From Pectinophora gossypiella (lineage: Eukaryota > Arthropoda > Insecta > Lepidoptera > Gelechiidae), in contig NC_065408.1 of assembly GCF_024362695.1 (NCBI RefSeq), positions 6,510,001 through 6,574,000 of the forward strand: DNA of 64,000 bases, given 5' to 3'. Under the pieces are notes generated by a model. That model did not search any database and was not told the origin of the DNA. It saw only the letters and a program-made list of their open reading frames with translations. Of the stretch, positions 9,705-20,420 are shown one piece after another. How positions within the stretch are numbered: position 1 is the first letter of the stretch; each line of letters begins with the position of its first letter. Position numbers and translations under genes: made by a program.

Positions 9705-12700
9705 TTATAGTGGTATATGCCCTTCGGATAACATATCTTCAGTAAAGATGCATAACAGCAGTCAGGTACCGCTATTGATTGCAGCCTCAGGCGGTCTCTG
9801 CCATTATGCTGGGTTTTGAATCCGCTGTATCGATGCATTTGATACGAATCACGATATCGGCCCTAGAAATACGGTACGGCGTATTATTTCTCTTCGTAAT
9901 AACATAATTTTGCCCATATCCAAGCATGATAACTGAGTTATATGATTGAAGTCAATTTTATTTGCAGTTCATCTAGCTTTCAATACTTACCTGTAGTTTT
10001 GGAACCAACAAAACATCTTTACGAACAATTATTTTAACCTAAAACTTTTCGTTACTAGATAGTTAGATTACCTAGGTATAAAAAATCAAACAAATGATTT
10101 AGTAGGTATCTGTAACTGATCAAATATGAATAATTTTTACATGTGAGTATATGGCGCAAGCGCAACTTTACATTTATATTACTAAACCCAAGAGACTAGC
10201 ACAAAAGCATAACTGAATAAAAACTTAGGAAAGTGAGCAAAGGCTCCGTATAAAGCTTAAAACGAGCATGAGGGGTAGTTGAGCCAAAAGTGGGCACGGG
10301 CAAAAGGGTTTTTCGAAAATGGACAGTATCCGAAAGGCGAGAGGAAACCGGGCATCAAAACACAGCCCTCCTCGAAGCGTTAATAGACTTAGCTTTAGTG
10401 GACAACTTGTTTAGAAGCTTGTGTTTGAAACAACAACCGTGTTACGAGTTTCTGATTCACGAACTATGTATTTCAAGATACCGACACGGAATATTCTTGG
10501 TAGTAGTTGAAGTAGTACTAAATTAGGGTTTGAGATGCATGTGTGATGCTCTCTTCTTCTGCTTCAAATTTATGATTTAGAAAACTTACTGTGCTGTGCA
10601 GTAAAAAAAGACAGGTAAATACGTGCATCATCCATTTGACAAAATAATTGCTGCTTAAATTGTATTTCCTTTATCGAGAACCGAGATTGTATTTCCTTTA
10701 TAGAGAACCTCTCAAAATACATAAGAATTTGAAGCAAGGTAGGAAGTTGGCAAGATTTCGCTTGAGCATTTAGGTTGGAATTTAGTCCTCAGAACTCGGT
10801 GGTCAACTTAAAAGTGAGCTCAGATTTGAAAGGAGCTAATGTTCTTAAATCGGAACTGGCGGGTAACGGGCCCGGATAAATATTTTGCCACTTGAAAACG
10901 TTACCTGACCGGGAAAGTGGCCGTGGGCTCGCCGCGGGGAGACAAAGTAAATATGTCCCCGTTTCCCGGGTCGTCCCCACATTTTATCGGGGAGCGATCG
11001 GCGCACGGGTCGGGAAATGAATTTAAAACGTGTTTGCGGGTAATCTGTTATCGGTCCCTTGTCTCGGGCTTGAATATAGACGTTCCGCGTCGGACCTATA
11101 TCTCGGTCGAGATTCTGCGCTTTGAATAAACATGTGATTTATTACTAATAACACATTCGTATAATTGTAATGCCTGTTTTATTGCAATCTCAAAACAAGC
11201 AACTATTATAATAATCCTAAATATAAGCTACGTTGTCAAATAAGAATCTGATTATTAGTTTGTATCTAAATCCTCAACCTATTCGTTGTACGACGGGATC
11301 TGAATTCATTTGCACTGATTAAAATTGATCTGACCCTTTCCAAACATAAGGAACATAGTCTAATTATGCCGCTAATTGAATTTATTTAGCTAACAGCTAA
11401 AAAGACAGATCTTTTTCACAGAAGTGGGGAGTGCGTTTTATGCTTTCCACGACCCTTAAGTTTTTATTACGCAAAGGAATGTATTTAACTTGAATAAAAT
11501 GTGTAAGGAGCACAATAAAATGTTAAATGTGTAAGTAGTCAATGTAAGGCGGAGCAGAGTCTAATACGAGCAACACTGGGTTAATTATTTCGTCACAAGA
11601 ACCCTCGTAAGCCACTGTAACAGCGTTCAGCCGAGCTTGGGAGCCATAAAAGCTACATAATACGCGGCGACGTAAAACTCTTATTATTTTAGTATCTGCG
11701 AAACGGTCGCGGAAAACATCTCGTAAAATAAAACCTGTCACCTCGTACGAAGAAGATGCAGTCTTCTGTCTCAAAGGCGCCGTTCAGCCAATGAGCGCGG
11801 TCTAAATCCAGGTGGATTCAGCGTGGACACCGGTTAGGATCGAACGCGGCGAGCTACGAGGATTTCTATAGAAAATGCAGACTTTATGGTAGTCGAGGGA
11901 TAAGTTTCCATTTTAAATTGAAGAGAAACTCTGAAATGTTTCCTTGTCTCCCGCCGGAGCTAGCTCGCGGAGCTGAATAAAAATTCACATCAGGTAAGCG
12001 CACGGAAATATTTACACAAACCGAAGAACTTACTGAGGGCGAAGTGTTTATACACCTAAATAAATGCAGAACTTATGGGCTCCACTCTACGTATCTATCT
12101 CTCTTGACTTGACGGCGTAACGAAAGCTGAAAAATCTTCAAGAAAAAGTTACTTCTGAAGTAAGTTGAAAAAACAGAAGGAACGGCTTAAGAACATTGCG
12201 AATTCAGGTAAAAATTTCGAACAACGAAAATTATTCGCTTTTTTGGTGAAAATGCGACTAAGTCTCGGAAACGCCCATTTACATAGCTGATGTCGGCGCG
12301 ATGGTGCGTGGCGACTTCAAATAGGAATTATAATACCAAATTGAATACAAAACTTTCCTTTCAGTGCCGAGTAATGGAGGAGTCTATGCACCGGAACAAT
12401 CGCAAAAACAAATAGAACGAGAGAGGAGACGAGACACTCGCTCTGTTGAAATAATAAGTGCCTGACGTCTTTTTGGACGTTCCTGACGCGCTTTTTTTGT
12501 AACGATAAATTTTTACGCTTTGATCTTTCCAATTCAAATAGGCTTTTTTCTCGTTGAATCAGAAGTTATAGGAATATTTCAAAAGCTTTAAGTGAGGCGA
12601 CGGAGCGGATTTTCCTTTCCACCGGCTATATCGTTCTGATTGAAATGCAAATGAAATGGTGTCCATTCGAAACGTATTTATTTTATCTACCATTTGGTTA

Positions 12701-14982
12701 ATCTTTGAAATTAGAAAAATGTTAGATTAACATTCAAGAATTTGTGTAAAATAATTAACTTTTACTAAGCATACCGACACGTTGCTTTATCATTACTAGA
12801 TGTAAACAACTGGATGCTTTAAAAATGTCTTAAATAACGTGACGAGGAAAAAAAAATTGTGATATTTTAATCTTTTCTTTGCAGTCGCGAAATGACATTG
12901 TTTGCTGAAGAATCTGGGCCGGTTCATTATTCCGTTCCAAGTTATTCGGCGCCCGAGTAAGAGCCGTGCTTGCCGGCGAGCGGCTGATGAATCACTCGCG
13001 GGCCGCACTCGCGCCTCCGCGGTGCGATGCCTCACTTTTAAACTTCCATCTCAACCAGGCACCTCGGAACAATCTAGCATAATGCCCGACAGAGTTGTAA
13101 CTTCAAATCCGAACAAGTTACACAACGAAACAAGCTGCAACAAAAACATTTGCCTATGCCGACGTTAGTGAATTGTTCTCTCGCTCGTGACTGGGTAATT
13201 TCCATACATTTCAAGTTCTATCGCCTGCGGGACGTTCGTTCTTTTGTTGATAAATGTTTGACGGGAACTCCGGGGACGCCATTAAAAGTTTTTTCGTGAA
13301 TAATTCCAGTTTACATACGCAAATGTTTACTTGTGAGTTTACAAGAGCTCACCTATTCGGTGATTTCTTTTCATAGAGGCGATTGTTCGAAGTGGTGGTT
13401 TTCTTTTGGGGTAGTTGAATAGGTAATTGGAAAAGTTTTTTGTGTTTTCTTTGTCGCGAACCTAGTTCGGCCGCGGGGCGCGAACTACGTAACGATGGAA
13501 CACGAGAAGGGCATTATATTTTTATTGTGTTTTGGTTGATTGACTGAGGGAAGTTTCTGACTTTTAAATAAACTTCAAACTCTCTCCTCGAGTGCGATAA
13601 AGACACGTAGTCCTTTAACTTGGGGTGGGTTAGGATGTCGGAGCTATAACTCGTCGCGAACGAAGTTGGCGATCAGATTGTCTGTGGCGCCGGGCTGGAA
13701 ACAGGAGCCGGAGTCACGCGGCCCGCGGGTCGCCTGCGTGTACAAATGTGCGTGCCCCCTCCCACCTAGGGTTAAAGTCTAACACATTTACTGAGTGACT
13801 TCTCCTTTTCTGTTTTGTAATGTTTTTTAAGATCTGGGGAATTACAGTCGCTTTTCTAAATCATTTGCAACTTGGCTAAGGCCCCAGCTAGGTGCAACCT
13901 TTACATTTTTGTCCATCGTGGACGACATCGAGCAGTCGGACCGCAGCATTTCTTTATTAATGAATATTCATCATATCCACCAGAGTTCAGTTGGTACCAA
14001 ATATGGTAGCAAGTTTAACCTCGTAAGACCCGAATTTCCAGACTCAATAGTTTAACAATTGGATTTATAAGTAATCCGTTTATTAAATGAATACATTTAT
14101 AAATAATAAATAAATAAAAGACATTTGGCCTTACTTATTATCGGTCTACCCACCCCGACTTTATAAGCGTGGATTGTGTCTTTTGGTTCACTAATGAAAT
14201 AATGTCTACATTTTACTCTCTTAAGCGATAAAGGAGGAAAGTTTTATAACCATCTAAATCGACAGGTAGGGATTTTTACCCTTTAACCCGGAAATTCATT
14301 TCGTCCGAACGATAAATAAGCCTGCGCCTACACTGGTGCTTACGTTCACAATTTCCTATAAGCTCTTTACGCATCGACATGGCACATATCAGGTAATACG
14401 TATTACTCCGTTGATGTGTAAATATATTGCCTACGAGAGGGTAGGGCCACATAAATAATTTCAAGGACCACCAGAAACCGGCGTGATTATTTCGCGTTAA
14501 CGAAATTAATAAGGCGAGTTCGGCGGTATGAAACGAGCTTTATTGCGTTAAGGTGCTTAAGGGTGGCGGGAAGTGAATTTTCTCACAAATGATTTTTTTG
14601 AATGTGACTTTGTAATTTAGAAGCTTAGTAAATATTATTTATTGTAACGTTGCAATGTTGTCATGCTTCATGCAGTGAAGACGTATGAGTACGTAGGTAT
14701 ATCTAGATGCATGGATATTGTTATGACAATCATATGAAATGCTATAAAATTCAATATCGACACCAAATTGAAATCTGCACAGAGATTCATATAAGTTAAT
14801 AGACATGAAAGTTTTACGATCCATAACGTTACGTCGAAAAGTCAAATAAAAGTTATCCTGTTTTATGCAGCGAGATATGTTATTGGAATTGTGTTAGTGC
14901 AATAAACATATCTAAGTTGTATTCTGTTTTCTTATTAACTACTTATAGTTAACTTATTCCTTAGGTTATTGCGTAATTTAAA
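9705..14982. other. Long stretch without a recognised gene
   Basis: No credible exons were found on either strand. Contents seen: a 27-bp-period tandem pair ATTGTATTTCCTTTAT..GAGAACC (10659-10682 and 10686-10709); GC-richer unassigned patches near 10850-11110, 12930-13060 (CCGTGCTTGCCGGCGAGCGG) and 13630-13790 (CACGCGGCCCGCGGGTCGCC); and a minus-strand consensus splice donor at 9983-9993. Open frames over the GC patches are short and unrecognised. Confidence 0.45.
10659..10709 (+). repeat. Two-copy tandem repeat, 27-bp period
   Basis: ATTGTATTTCCTTTATCGAG.. at 10659-10682 recurs at 10686-10709 with one substitution over 24 nt. A simple local duplication; no function inferred. Confidence 0.7.
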
Positions 14983-14984
14983 TA

Positions 14985-15011
14985 CACTTCTCATCAAAAA
15001 AATCGAAACAC
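14985..15011 (+). repeat. Left terminal inverted repeat of the Tc1 element
   Basis: Starts directly after the TA at 14983-14984. It is a perfect 27-nt match to the complement of 16594-16620. Beyond this the ends differ (TTCCG here, CTTGC at the other end read inward), so the repeat is short-TIR type. No longer internal direct repeats were noticed. Confidence 0.93.
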
Positions 15012-15321
15012 TTCCGTTTTCATTGTTTCTGTCCGAATTTAACACAAAAAAGAATTCATACGATGAAAAAAAATACATAAATGTATAGCTGGCAGTTTGG
15101 CCATTACAGTAATAAGCGAAAATTCTAAATTCAAAATTAGAATTTCATTTGTTTATCTTATAAACGAAATGAATCACTGTTTTGAGACAAATGTGTGTTT
15201 AGGGTTGGAGTACATTTAGCGTTTAAAAACTAAAAATTGGCGCCTATCCTTAAACTTTTTGTTTTTTATTTCAATACTGTGACTTTGGGACGTCTGAAAA
15301 AAGGTTTTTTTTCTAAAACGT

Positions 15322-16350
15322 ATGGATACTTCGCCCACAGAAGCCGCCCAAGTTGTGGCATTGCTGGATTCTGGCCTTAGTCAGCGTGTTGTGGCTGCAA
15401 GACTGCATCTAAGCCTGTCATCTGTTCATAGAGTCTATAAACGTTATCGGGAGACTGGTTTGTTCACGCGCCGTTCAGGATCTGGCAGGAATCGGGTCAC
15501 TTCTGAGCGAGATGATCGATTTATTGTAACAACTTCTTTAAGAAATCGACGCCTTAACGCTTTTCAACTGCAGCAGCGGCTTCGTGTTGTACGAAGGGTG
15601 GCTGTAAGTGACTCTACAATTAGAAGAAGGTTGAAGGATCGTGGACTGGTACCGCATAAGCCAGCAAATGGGCCGAAATTAACTGCAGACCATCGAAGAG
15701 CGCGCCTTAACTTTGCACGTGAGCACCTAAATTGGTCATACCTACAGTGGAGCAAAGTTCTCTTTTCTGATGAGTGTAAAATTATGCTGTATGGTAACGA
15801 CGGAAGGAACAAGGTCTACAGAAGAGACGGAGAACGCTATGCACAATGCTGCATTGAAGAAAAGGTCAGCTATGGTGGCGGTTCGTGGACGGTTTGGGGA
15901 GGAATCAGCGCCGACGGTAAGACAGAGCTTGCTTTCGTGTCTGGGCCACGTCTGCCTGCACTAAACTGTCATCGGTACGTCGAAGAGTGTCTCGAGCCTC
16001 ATGTGATGCCCTATGCACATTTTATTGGCAACGGCTTCATATTCATGCACGACAATGCTAGGGCTTACACCGCGGGCGTCGTACGAGATTATCTTAACGA
16101 AGTCGATATCTCTATTATGAAATGGCCAGCAAGAAGCCCGGACATGAATCCCATTGAACATCTGTGGGATGAATTAAAGAGACGAATTCGAGCAAGAGAT
16201 CCTGCCCCAGAAACACTTAGCCAGCTGCAAGATGCAATCCAAGAGGAATGGGACAATATACCACAGCATGTGATCGTGACTCTCATCCGATCGATGAAGA
16301 ACCGTATGGAAGCAGTAATTAGAGCTCGGGGAGGGAATACAAGTTATTAA
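15322..16350 (+). CDS. Tc1-family DD34E transposase, 342 aa, intact
   Basis: This protein cuts and rejoins the ends of its own 1.6-kb transposon at TA sites and would act in the nucleus. Residues ~7-45 form a first helix-turn-helix (VVAARLHLSLSSVHRVYKRY). A basic GRPR-like linker follows (RRSGSGRNR, 50-58), then a second helix-turn-helix region (~62-110, DSTIRRRLKDRGL). The RNase-H-like catalytic core has D150 in LFSDECK, D244 in MHDNARAY and E279 in SPDMNPIEHLW. Exactly 34 residues lie between D244 and E279, the DD34E spacing that defines Tc1. A glycine-rich patch (GGGSWTVWGGIS, 185-196) is also typical. At 342 residues it is full length, with no frameshift or stop. The start ATG at 15322 precedes MDTSPTEAAQ and an AATAAA overlaps the stop codon (16350-16355). 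No introns are needed. Expression and activity cannot be judged here. Confidence 0.95.
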   Translation: MDTSPTEAAQVVALLDSGLSQRVVAARLHLSLSSVHRVYKRYRETGLFTRRSGSGRNRVTSERDDRFIVTTSLRNRRLNAFQLQQRLRVVRRVAVSDSTIRRRLKDRGLVPHKPANGPKLTADHRRARLNFAREHLNWSYLQWSKVLFSDECKIMLYGNDGRNKVYRRDGERYAQCCIEEKVSYGGGSWTVWGGISADGKTELAFVSGPRLPALNCHRYVEECLEPHVMPYAHFIGNGFIFMHDNARAYTAGVVRDYLNEVDISIMKWPARSPDMNPIEHLWDELKRRIRARDPAPETLSQLQDAIQEEWDNIPQHVIVTLIRSMKNRMEAVIRARGGNTSY

Positions 16351-16593
16351 ATAAACGTTTTTTAGCTTTTTTTTTCATTTACGTGTGTTGTTTTATCCAT
16401 TTCCTTTATACTCCATACGGAATAAAAATGACTCATTTAACAAAATACGAAACCTATGAAAAATTCATTTAAATTTAGAACATTAACATTAAGATTTGAT
16501 AAGCTCATATTACTCACTATTAAACGACATTTAACATTTATTCCTAAATGTACACATTTTTCTGATAATCCTGACAAAACGTAAACTTGCAAG

Positions 16594-16620
16594 GTGTTTC
16601 GATTTTTTTGATGAGAAGTG
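16594..16620 (-). repeat. Right terminal inverted repeat of the Tc1 element
   Basis: Perfect 27-nt inverted copy of the left end, followed immediately by the TA target duplicate at 16621-16622. Confidence 0.93.
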
Positions 16621-16622
16621 TA

Positions 16623-18027
16623 TTTATAAAAATATGAACTAAAGTCGTAACCTTTCCGAATCCTGTGGTTCGTCGTTTTTCCATACCAAGAACCTTTATA
16701 TATTATATTCTTATTAAAGGTCGGATTTTACACAACAAACATGGAATAAATACTCTGGTTGCGACGTTACTGAAAATGTAATACATTGACTTCATTCATA
16801 AAGAAATAACTTTCGACTAAGCATTTTTAAGACGATACGGGAGACACGCGTGGGATTAAACCAGTTAAAGATTTTAAGGAGCTTAACAGCGGCAGAGTTA
16901 TCCTGGATAGACTTCCATTCGATGAAAGCATACGCACACTCCAATAGCGTTCAGAAACAATATGCGTAAAAAGCATTAGGGAGGAAGAATAACTATATCA
17001 CATCAAAGGCCGACGCAAATCGAGGGTGTCCGCATCAAGTCTCGTACGACAAATTATGTGCTCGCGAACAGATAGCGATATTGTCATCCTGAAAACACTT
17101 TTCCCTTGTTTTCCCGAAAATGGGGAAGGAAGAGCGCTAGTTCGGGAAGACAGCTTGATCCGGAGCGGCCGTTCGAGGGGCAGCAACAAGTCTCCCCGAC
17201 ACGCAAACCAATCTAAACCGTACCACCAAACACACAAGGTCGAACCTCACTCCCCAAGACGACGGAAAATAAAAGAATTCATACGTGTCTAAATATATTG
17301 CAAGTCTGAAAGGAGATAGAAAGTTAAAGTGATGGAGCGTTACAGACATTAGGTAAATTGTTTGTAAGGGAAACAGATACTTGGGATATTTTGATAAGAT
17401 AAGCGGTTGTACAGATAGACAATGTTTATTCAAAAGAAAAGCAGACGTGATTGCTGTTAGAGCTTCGGAATTATTCAAGCGTAGTGTAATCTTAAGTACG
17501 TAGGGCATTCATGTTTGATTAATTTTATATTCTCTAAGAACCTTATTCGAAAAGAGCACATTTTTAGAATTAAATTATCCTTCTGCCAAGCCTTGAAAGC
17601 CGTAGTTCACAAAACACCAAAAGTAAATTACGGAATTTCAAGCTTGTACATGTATTGACATTAAAAGCCAAGGCACCTTCAAACGCCGAGACGGCTCTAA
17701 AGAAAATACGGCCAAAAGAGAGAAAAAAATACGGAGAAAACCAATTGTGCATCTCTCCTCGTAAGAAGTCCAAAAGAAGCCCGATATAAACGAAGAACGG
17801 CAACGATTCGTTAAAAGAGATAGTTATGAAAAGACCCTGATTCGCGAAAAAATCGAAAAGCGGATGTAAACAATAGCCACCGAGGACGATTGAAGGCGAG
17901 ACAAGTTTTCAATTAACAAAGAAACTTGCGGTGGACAACAACTAAGTACTTAGCAAGTTGGACGATAGCTTGCCTGTGTACTAAGTTATGGGCAAGAAAG
18001 CTAGTTTTTTATTACAGTAAGTTGTTT
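16623..18027. other. No gene seen
   Basis: No exon or repeat recognised. The overlapping open frames around 17000-17500 occur on both strands and resemble no known protein. Confidence 0.45.
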
Positions 18028-18095
18028 AGTCGGCGGGCAGTGAAGTGCACAACACGTAGCTTATGTGCAGCAAGGTTTTGGAACGCCCGCCGACT
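18028..18095. repeat. Hairpin with GC-rich 11-bp stem
   Basis: Perfect inverted arms AGTCGGCGGGC (18028-18038) and GCCCGCCGACT (18085-18095) enclose 46 nt. The interior holds a second stem, TGCACA paired with TGTGCA, around a 12-nt loop. Internal loops between the stems are asymmetric (7 and 15 nt), so it does not look like a classical pre-miRNA. It could be a structured RNA, a protein-binding dyad or chance in a GC-richer region. Confidence 0.4.
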
Positions 18096-18699
18096 GAGTG
18101 GGTTAAATGGAGCGTGGACGCGGCGAGAGGCTCGCTGCACTTGTTGCAATTTTACTCCACTCCACAACTTAATTGTCCCGAGTGCGGCCCTTATACCCGC
18201 TATAGACGAATGGCGTTAATTTCCCCCTGGGAGGTTACTTCCATTACACTAATTGCGAGCCACATTTCGCCTAAGCATCTCACAACTTTGGCCGTCGGCG
18301 AAGACTCCAGCAAACTCGAGAAAATTCGCAGAAACCGACTAGAAAGAGTATGGAAGTGAGCGAGACTTTGTTAATATTCCTAATTAAGCTTTTAATGTAA
18401 TTGAAGAAGTGGAGACACGTCGAGATTCAAAGGAGTCTGTGAGTCACTGTATCTGTGCACCGCCAAAAATACACTTAGATAAATTACTTAAACTGTGTTC
18501 GGCGAGCATACAAATCGGCTAGCGATTCTCCATATTTCACCCCAGCGGAACACCCGTTCGATTTACACACACCTTTAATAGGTAGGGGAAGACGAAGGCG
18601 ACCGGCGGGGAACGAGCGACGGGCTTCGAAGTTGGTGAAAATTAAGCCATTTCCGTTGTAGGGCATCGTGTTCTAACTTTATTACTAATCGAGTCACGT
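18096..18699. other. No gene seen
   Basis: GC-richer than the flanks, with short open frames that overlap each other and match nothing known. Confidence 0.4.
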
Positions 18700-18965
18700 C
18701 ACGTAAAGAATTTCCGATATACAATTAAAGGTGAAACAGGCGTCGGAGTTCGGGAGCGGGCATGCAGCGGTATTATCGCTGGTGTCGCGGAGGCAAATAG
18801 CCGGCGTGGGCACCTGTGCTCAATAATGCGCCGCCCCGTCTACCCGAAAGGGCGAGGAATCAATTAGGCCGTCACTGAATTGCGTAACGGCTCTAGTTAC
18901 GAGCGCTGAGAGAAGATCCGCAGCTGCTTTTTGCTCATCCAACCTCTTGTTATTGCGCAATCGAC
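18700..18965. promoter_or_regulatory. Candidate regulatory block with E-boxes and C/EBP palindrome
   Basis: A repeat-free, GC-richer block containing CACCTG (18811-18816), CAGCTG (18921-18926) and the perfect palindrome ATTGCGCAAT (18952-18961), which is the C/EBP consensus. AATCAATTAGG-type homeodomain cores are also present. It lies in the longest repeat-free part of the window. Regulatory function is inferred from site clustering only. Confidence 0.22.
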
Positions 18966-19150
18966 ATCCGACGCCTCAGATTAAGATATTACGTATTCAT
19001 CGAATGTTTTTTATAGTTTTATTGGGTGAGCTGGGTCGATAAAAAAGGTTTATAGATCAATCAACTATGGAATGTTTTATTCAGAACCCTAATATCACGA
19101 GGCGACTCTTGCGTAAACACTGGAATATTCTTTAGAGAAGGGCAGTATGG
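18966..19150. other. Nothing recognised
   Basis: AT-rich spacer between two GC-richer blocks. Confidence 0.4.
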
Positions 19151-19430
19151 TGTTCCTGTTAGTTGTCCGTTAATGATTAACAAGTTGACGCGCCACGACC
19201 GCTACAATTAATGGATTGCTCACACAGGGTGGACGCAACTATATCATATCGCGGGTTAGCCACAACGAGGGCGGCGGCGCCCGCGCTTGTCGGTGGAAAA
19301 ATGAGTTTTAATAGGATCGCGACGCGACGGATTTACATTGATGATTTGCTGAACACGCGCCGTCATCGACGCCGTGATTAACGAGTCGCGGTTTTTGATT
19401 TTACTTTTCAATTCCATTTAAAGCATAGTG
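19151..19430. promoter_or_regulatory. Candidate conserved GC-rich noncoding block
   Basis: Contains GGGCGGCGGCGCCCGCGC near 19269, GATCGCGACGCGACGG near 19314 and homeodomain-like AATTAATGG near 19206. No frame is convincingly coding. The sharp composition change against the AT-rich surroundings is the main reason to flag it. Confidence 0.18.
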
Positions 19431-20299
19431 TAACCACGTATATGTTATAAGTTCACATTTCGACATCAGTGAACCGACCGTGTTAAATAGTGGTAACCAA
19501 TTTTGCAGCTTTTTGCTATAAGCCGTTGAAAGCAGTCGATGGTTTTAATCCAAATTAGCTTTTTCGTAAAGGTAAGTGGCTACAAAATGAAGGGTCGAAT
19601 CGATGATGCCCATTGAATGCAGATGAGAGCAGTTACACCCTCGCGGTGTAAAGCGTAAGTCTGAAAACGGTTCATTAAAAAAACCGTATTAATTAGGGCG
19701 AATGAAGTCGTCAAACGAACAAGGTCGTAATTTTCGCCGTGTCCGCTGTAGATTGCGGCATGTGAGGGCAGTCGTATGTGAATTATTTAGAGGCGGTCGC
19801 GCGGCCGACTGGGCCGCAATTAATGAAGTGGCCCTAGTCGTTTGTCAATGTGGCGGTCTGCAGCGGTCGCCGGCGGTCGCCGCTCGCCGCTCGCCCGCCA
19901 ACCCTCACCTACACCAATCTGTTTCCCAAAACTCGAGTGTCAGCTGCACCCAACCTTTGCCTCCACTACCCGCAAATGTTCTTTTACCACTCGTTGGCAA
20001 GTTTGACCGCGCTAATTACAATTTACATTGTAATGCCGTATTCTTTGATGTCCATCATAATTCCGCTAATAAGTATCTTTTCCGCATGCTAATGTTATAG
20101 CGCGAAACCGTGAAAGGCGGATTATAAATCTAGTGTAGAGGTCGGAAGCGGGGTGCCGAGGTCGCCGTTAATTTTAATGGCGAGATTTATTTGTCCCCGA
20201 TTACACGGAGTTTGATCAAATTCCGAGGCGGGCACAGCGCCCTCTCGCAACGACATTAGGCAGAGCCACGACCCGCCCTGCCATGCCCCCGTAATCGCT
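19431..20299. other. GC-richer DNA with a chance frame, no gene assigned
   Basis: An open frame of 132 codons on the plus strand (19702-20100) runs through a GC-rich stretch with short direct repeats of GGTCGCC/CTCGCC near 19864-19900. Its translation is low-complexity in part and matches no family I know, and an overlapping frame is also open. I do not call it a gene. Confidence 0.4.
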
Positions 20300-20420
20300 C
20301 CGTTTAAATATAATTGCAATAAGTTAATAAAATCCCACAGCGCTTTTAATTAATTTGTGGCGACACAGGCGCCCAATTAAATAGGGATTTTGAAAATTTC
20401 ATAAAGCGACACTGTAAATG
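20300..20420. promoter_or_regulatory. Candidate homeodomain-site cluster
   Basis: TTTTAATTAATTTGTGG (about 20344-20360) and CCAATTAAAT (20373-20382) flank a GC-rich core GGCGACACAGGCGCC, with further ATTA cores on both sides. The arrangement resembles developmental enhancers. No conservation data are available. Confidence 0.2.

Larger units (their letters stand above)
14985..16620 (+). mobile_element. Complete Tc1-family DNA transposon (1,636 bp)
   Basis: Both ends carry the same 27-bp inverted repeat, beginning CACTTCTCATCAAAAAAATC (14985-15011; complement at 16594-16620). Each end is bordered by TA (14983-14984, 16621-16622), the duplicated Tc1/mariner target. The only gene is an uninterrupted transposase on the plus strand, with about 310 bp of AT-rich leader and 270 bp of trailer. 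Perfect terminal repeats plus an intact reading frame with all three catalytic acids suggest a young and possibly functional copy. No second copy of this element is present in the window. Confidence 0.95.

Noticed and set aside
9983..9993. Start of a U1 snRNA gene
   Set aside because: Only 11 nt match and the sequence diverges at once. It is more simply a minus-strand splice donor motif.
15564..16286. Minus-strand and alternate-frame ORFs inside the Tc1 gene
   Set aside because: Shadows of the transposase reading frame.
19702..20100. 132-codon frame on the plus strand
   Set aside because: No similarity to a known family, overlapping open frame, GC-rich short repeats; no splice or poly-A context.
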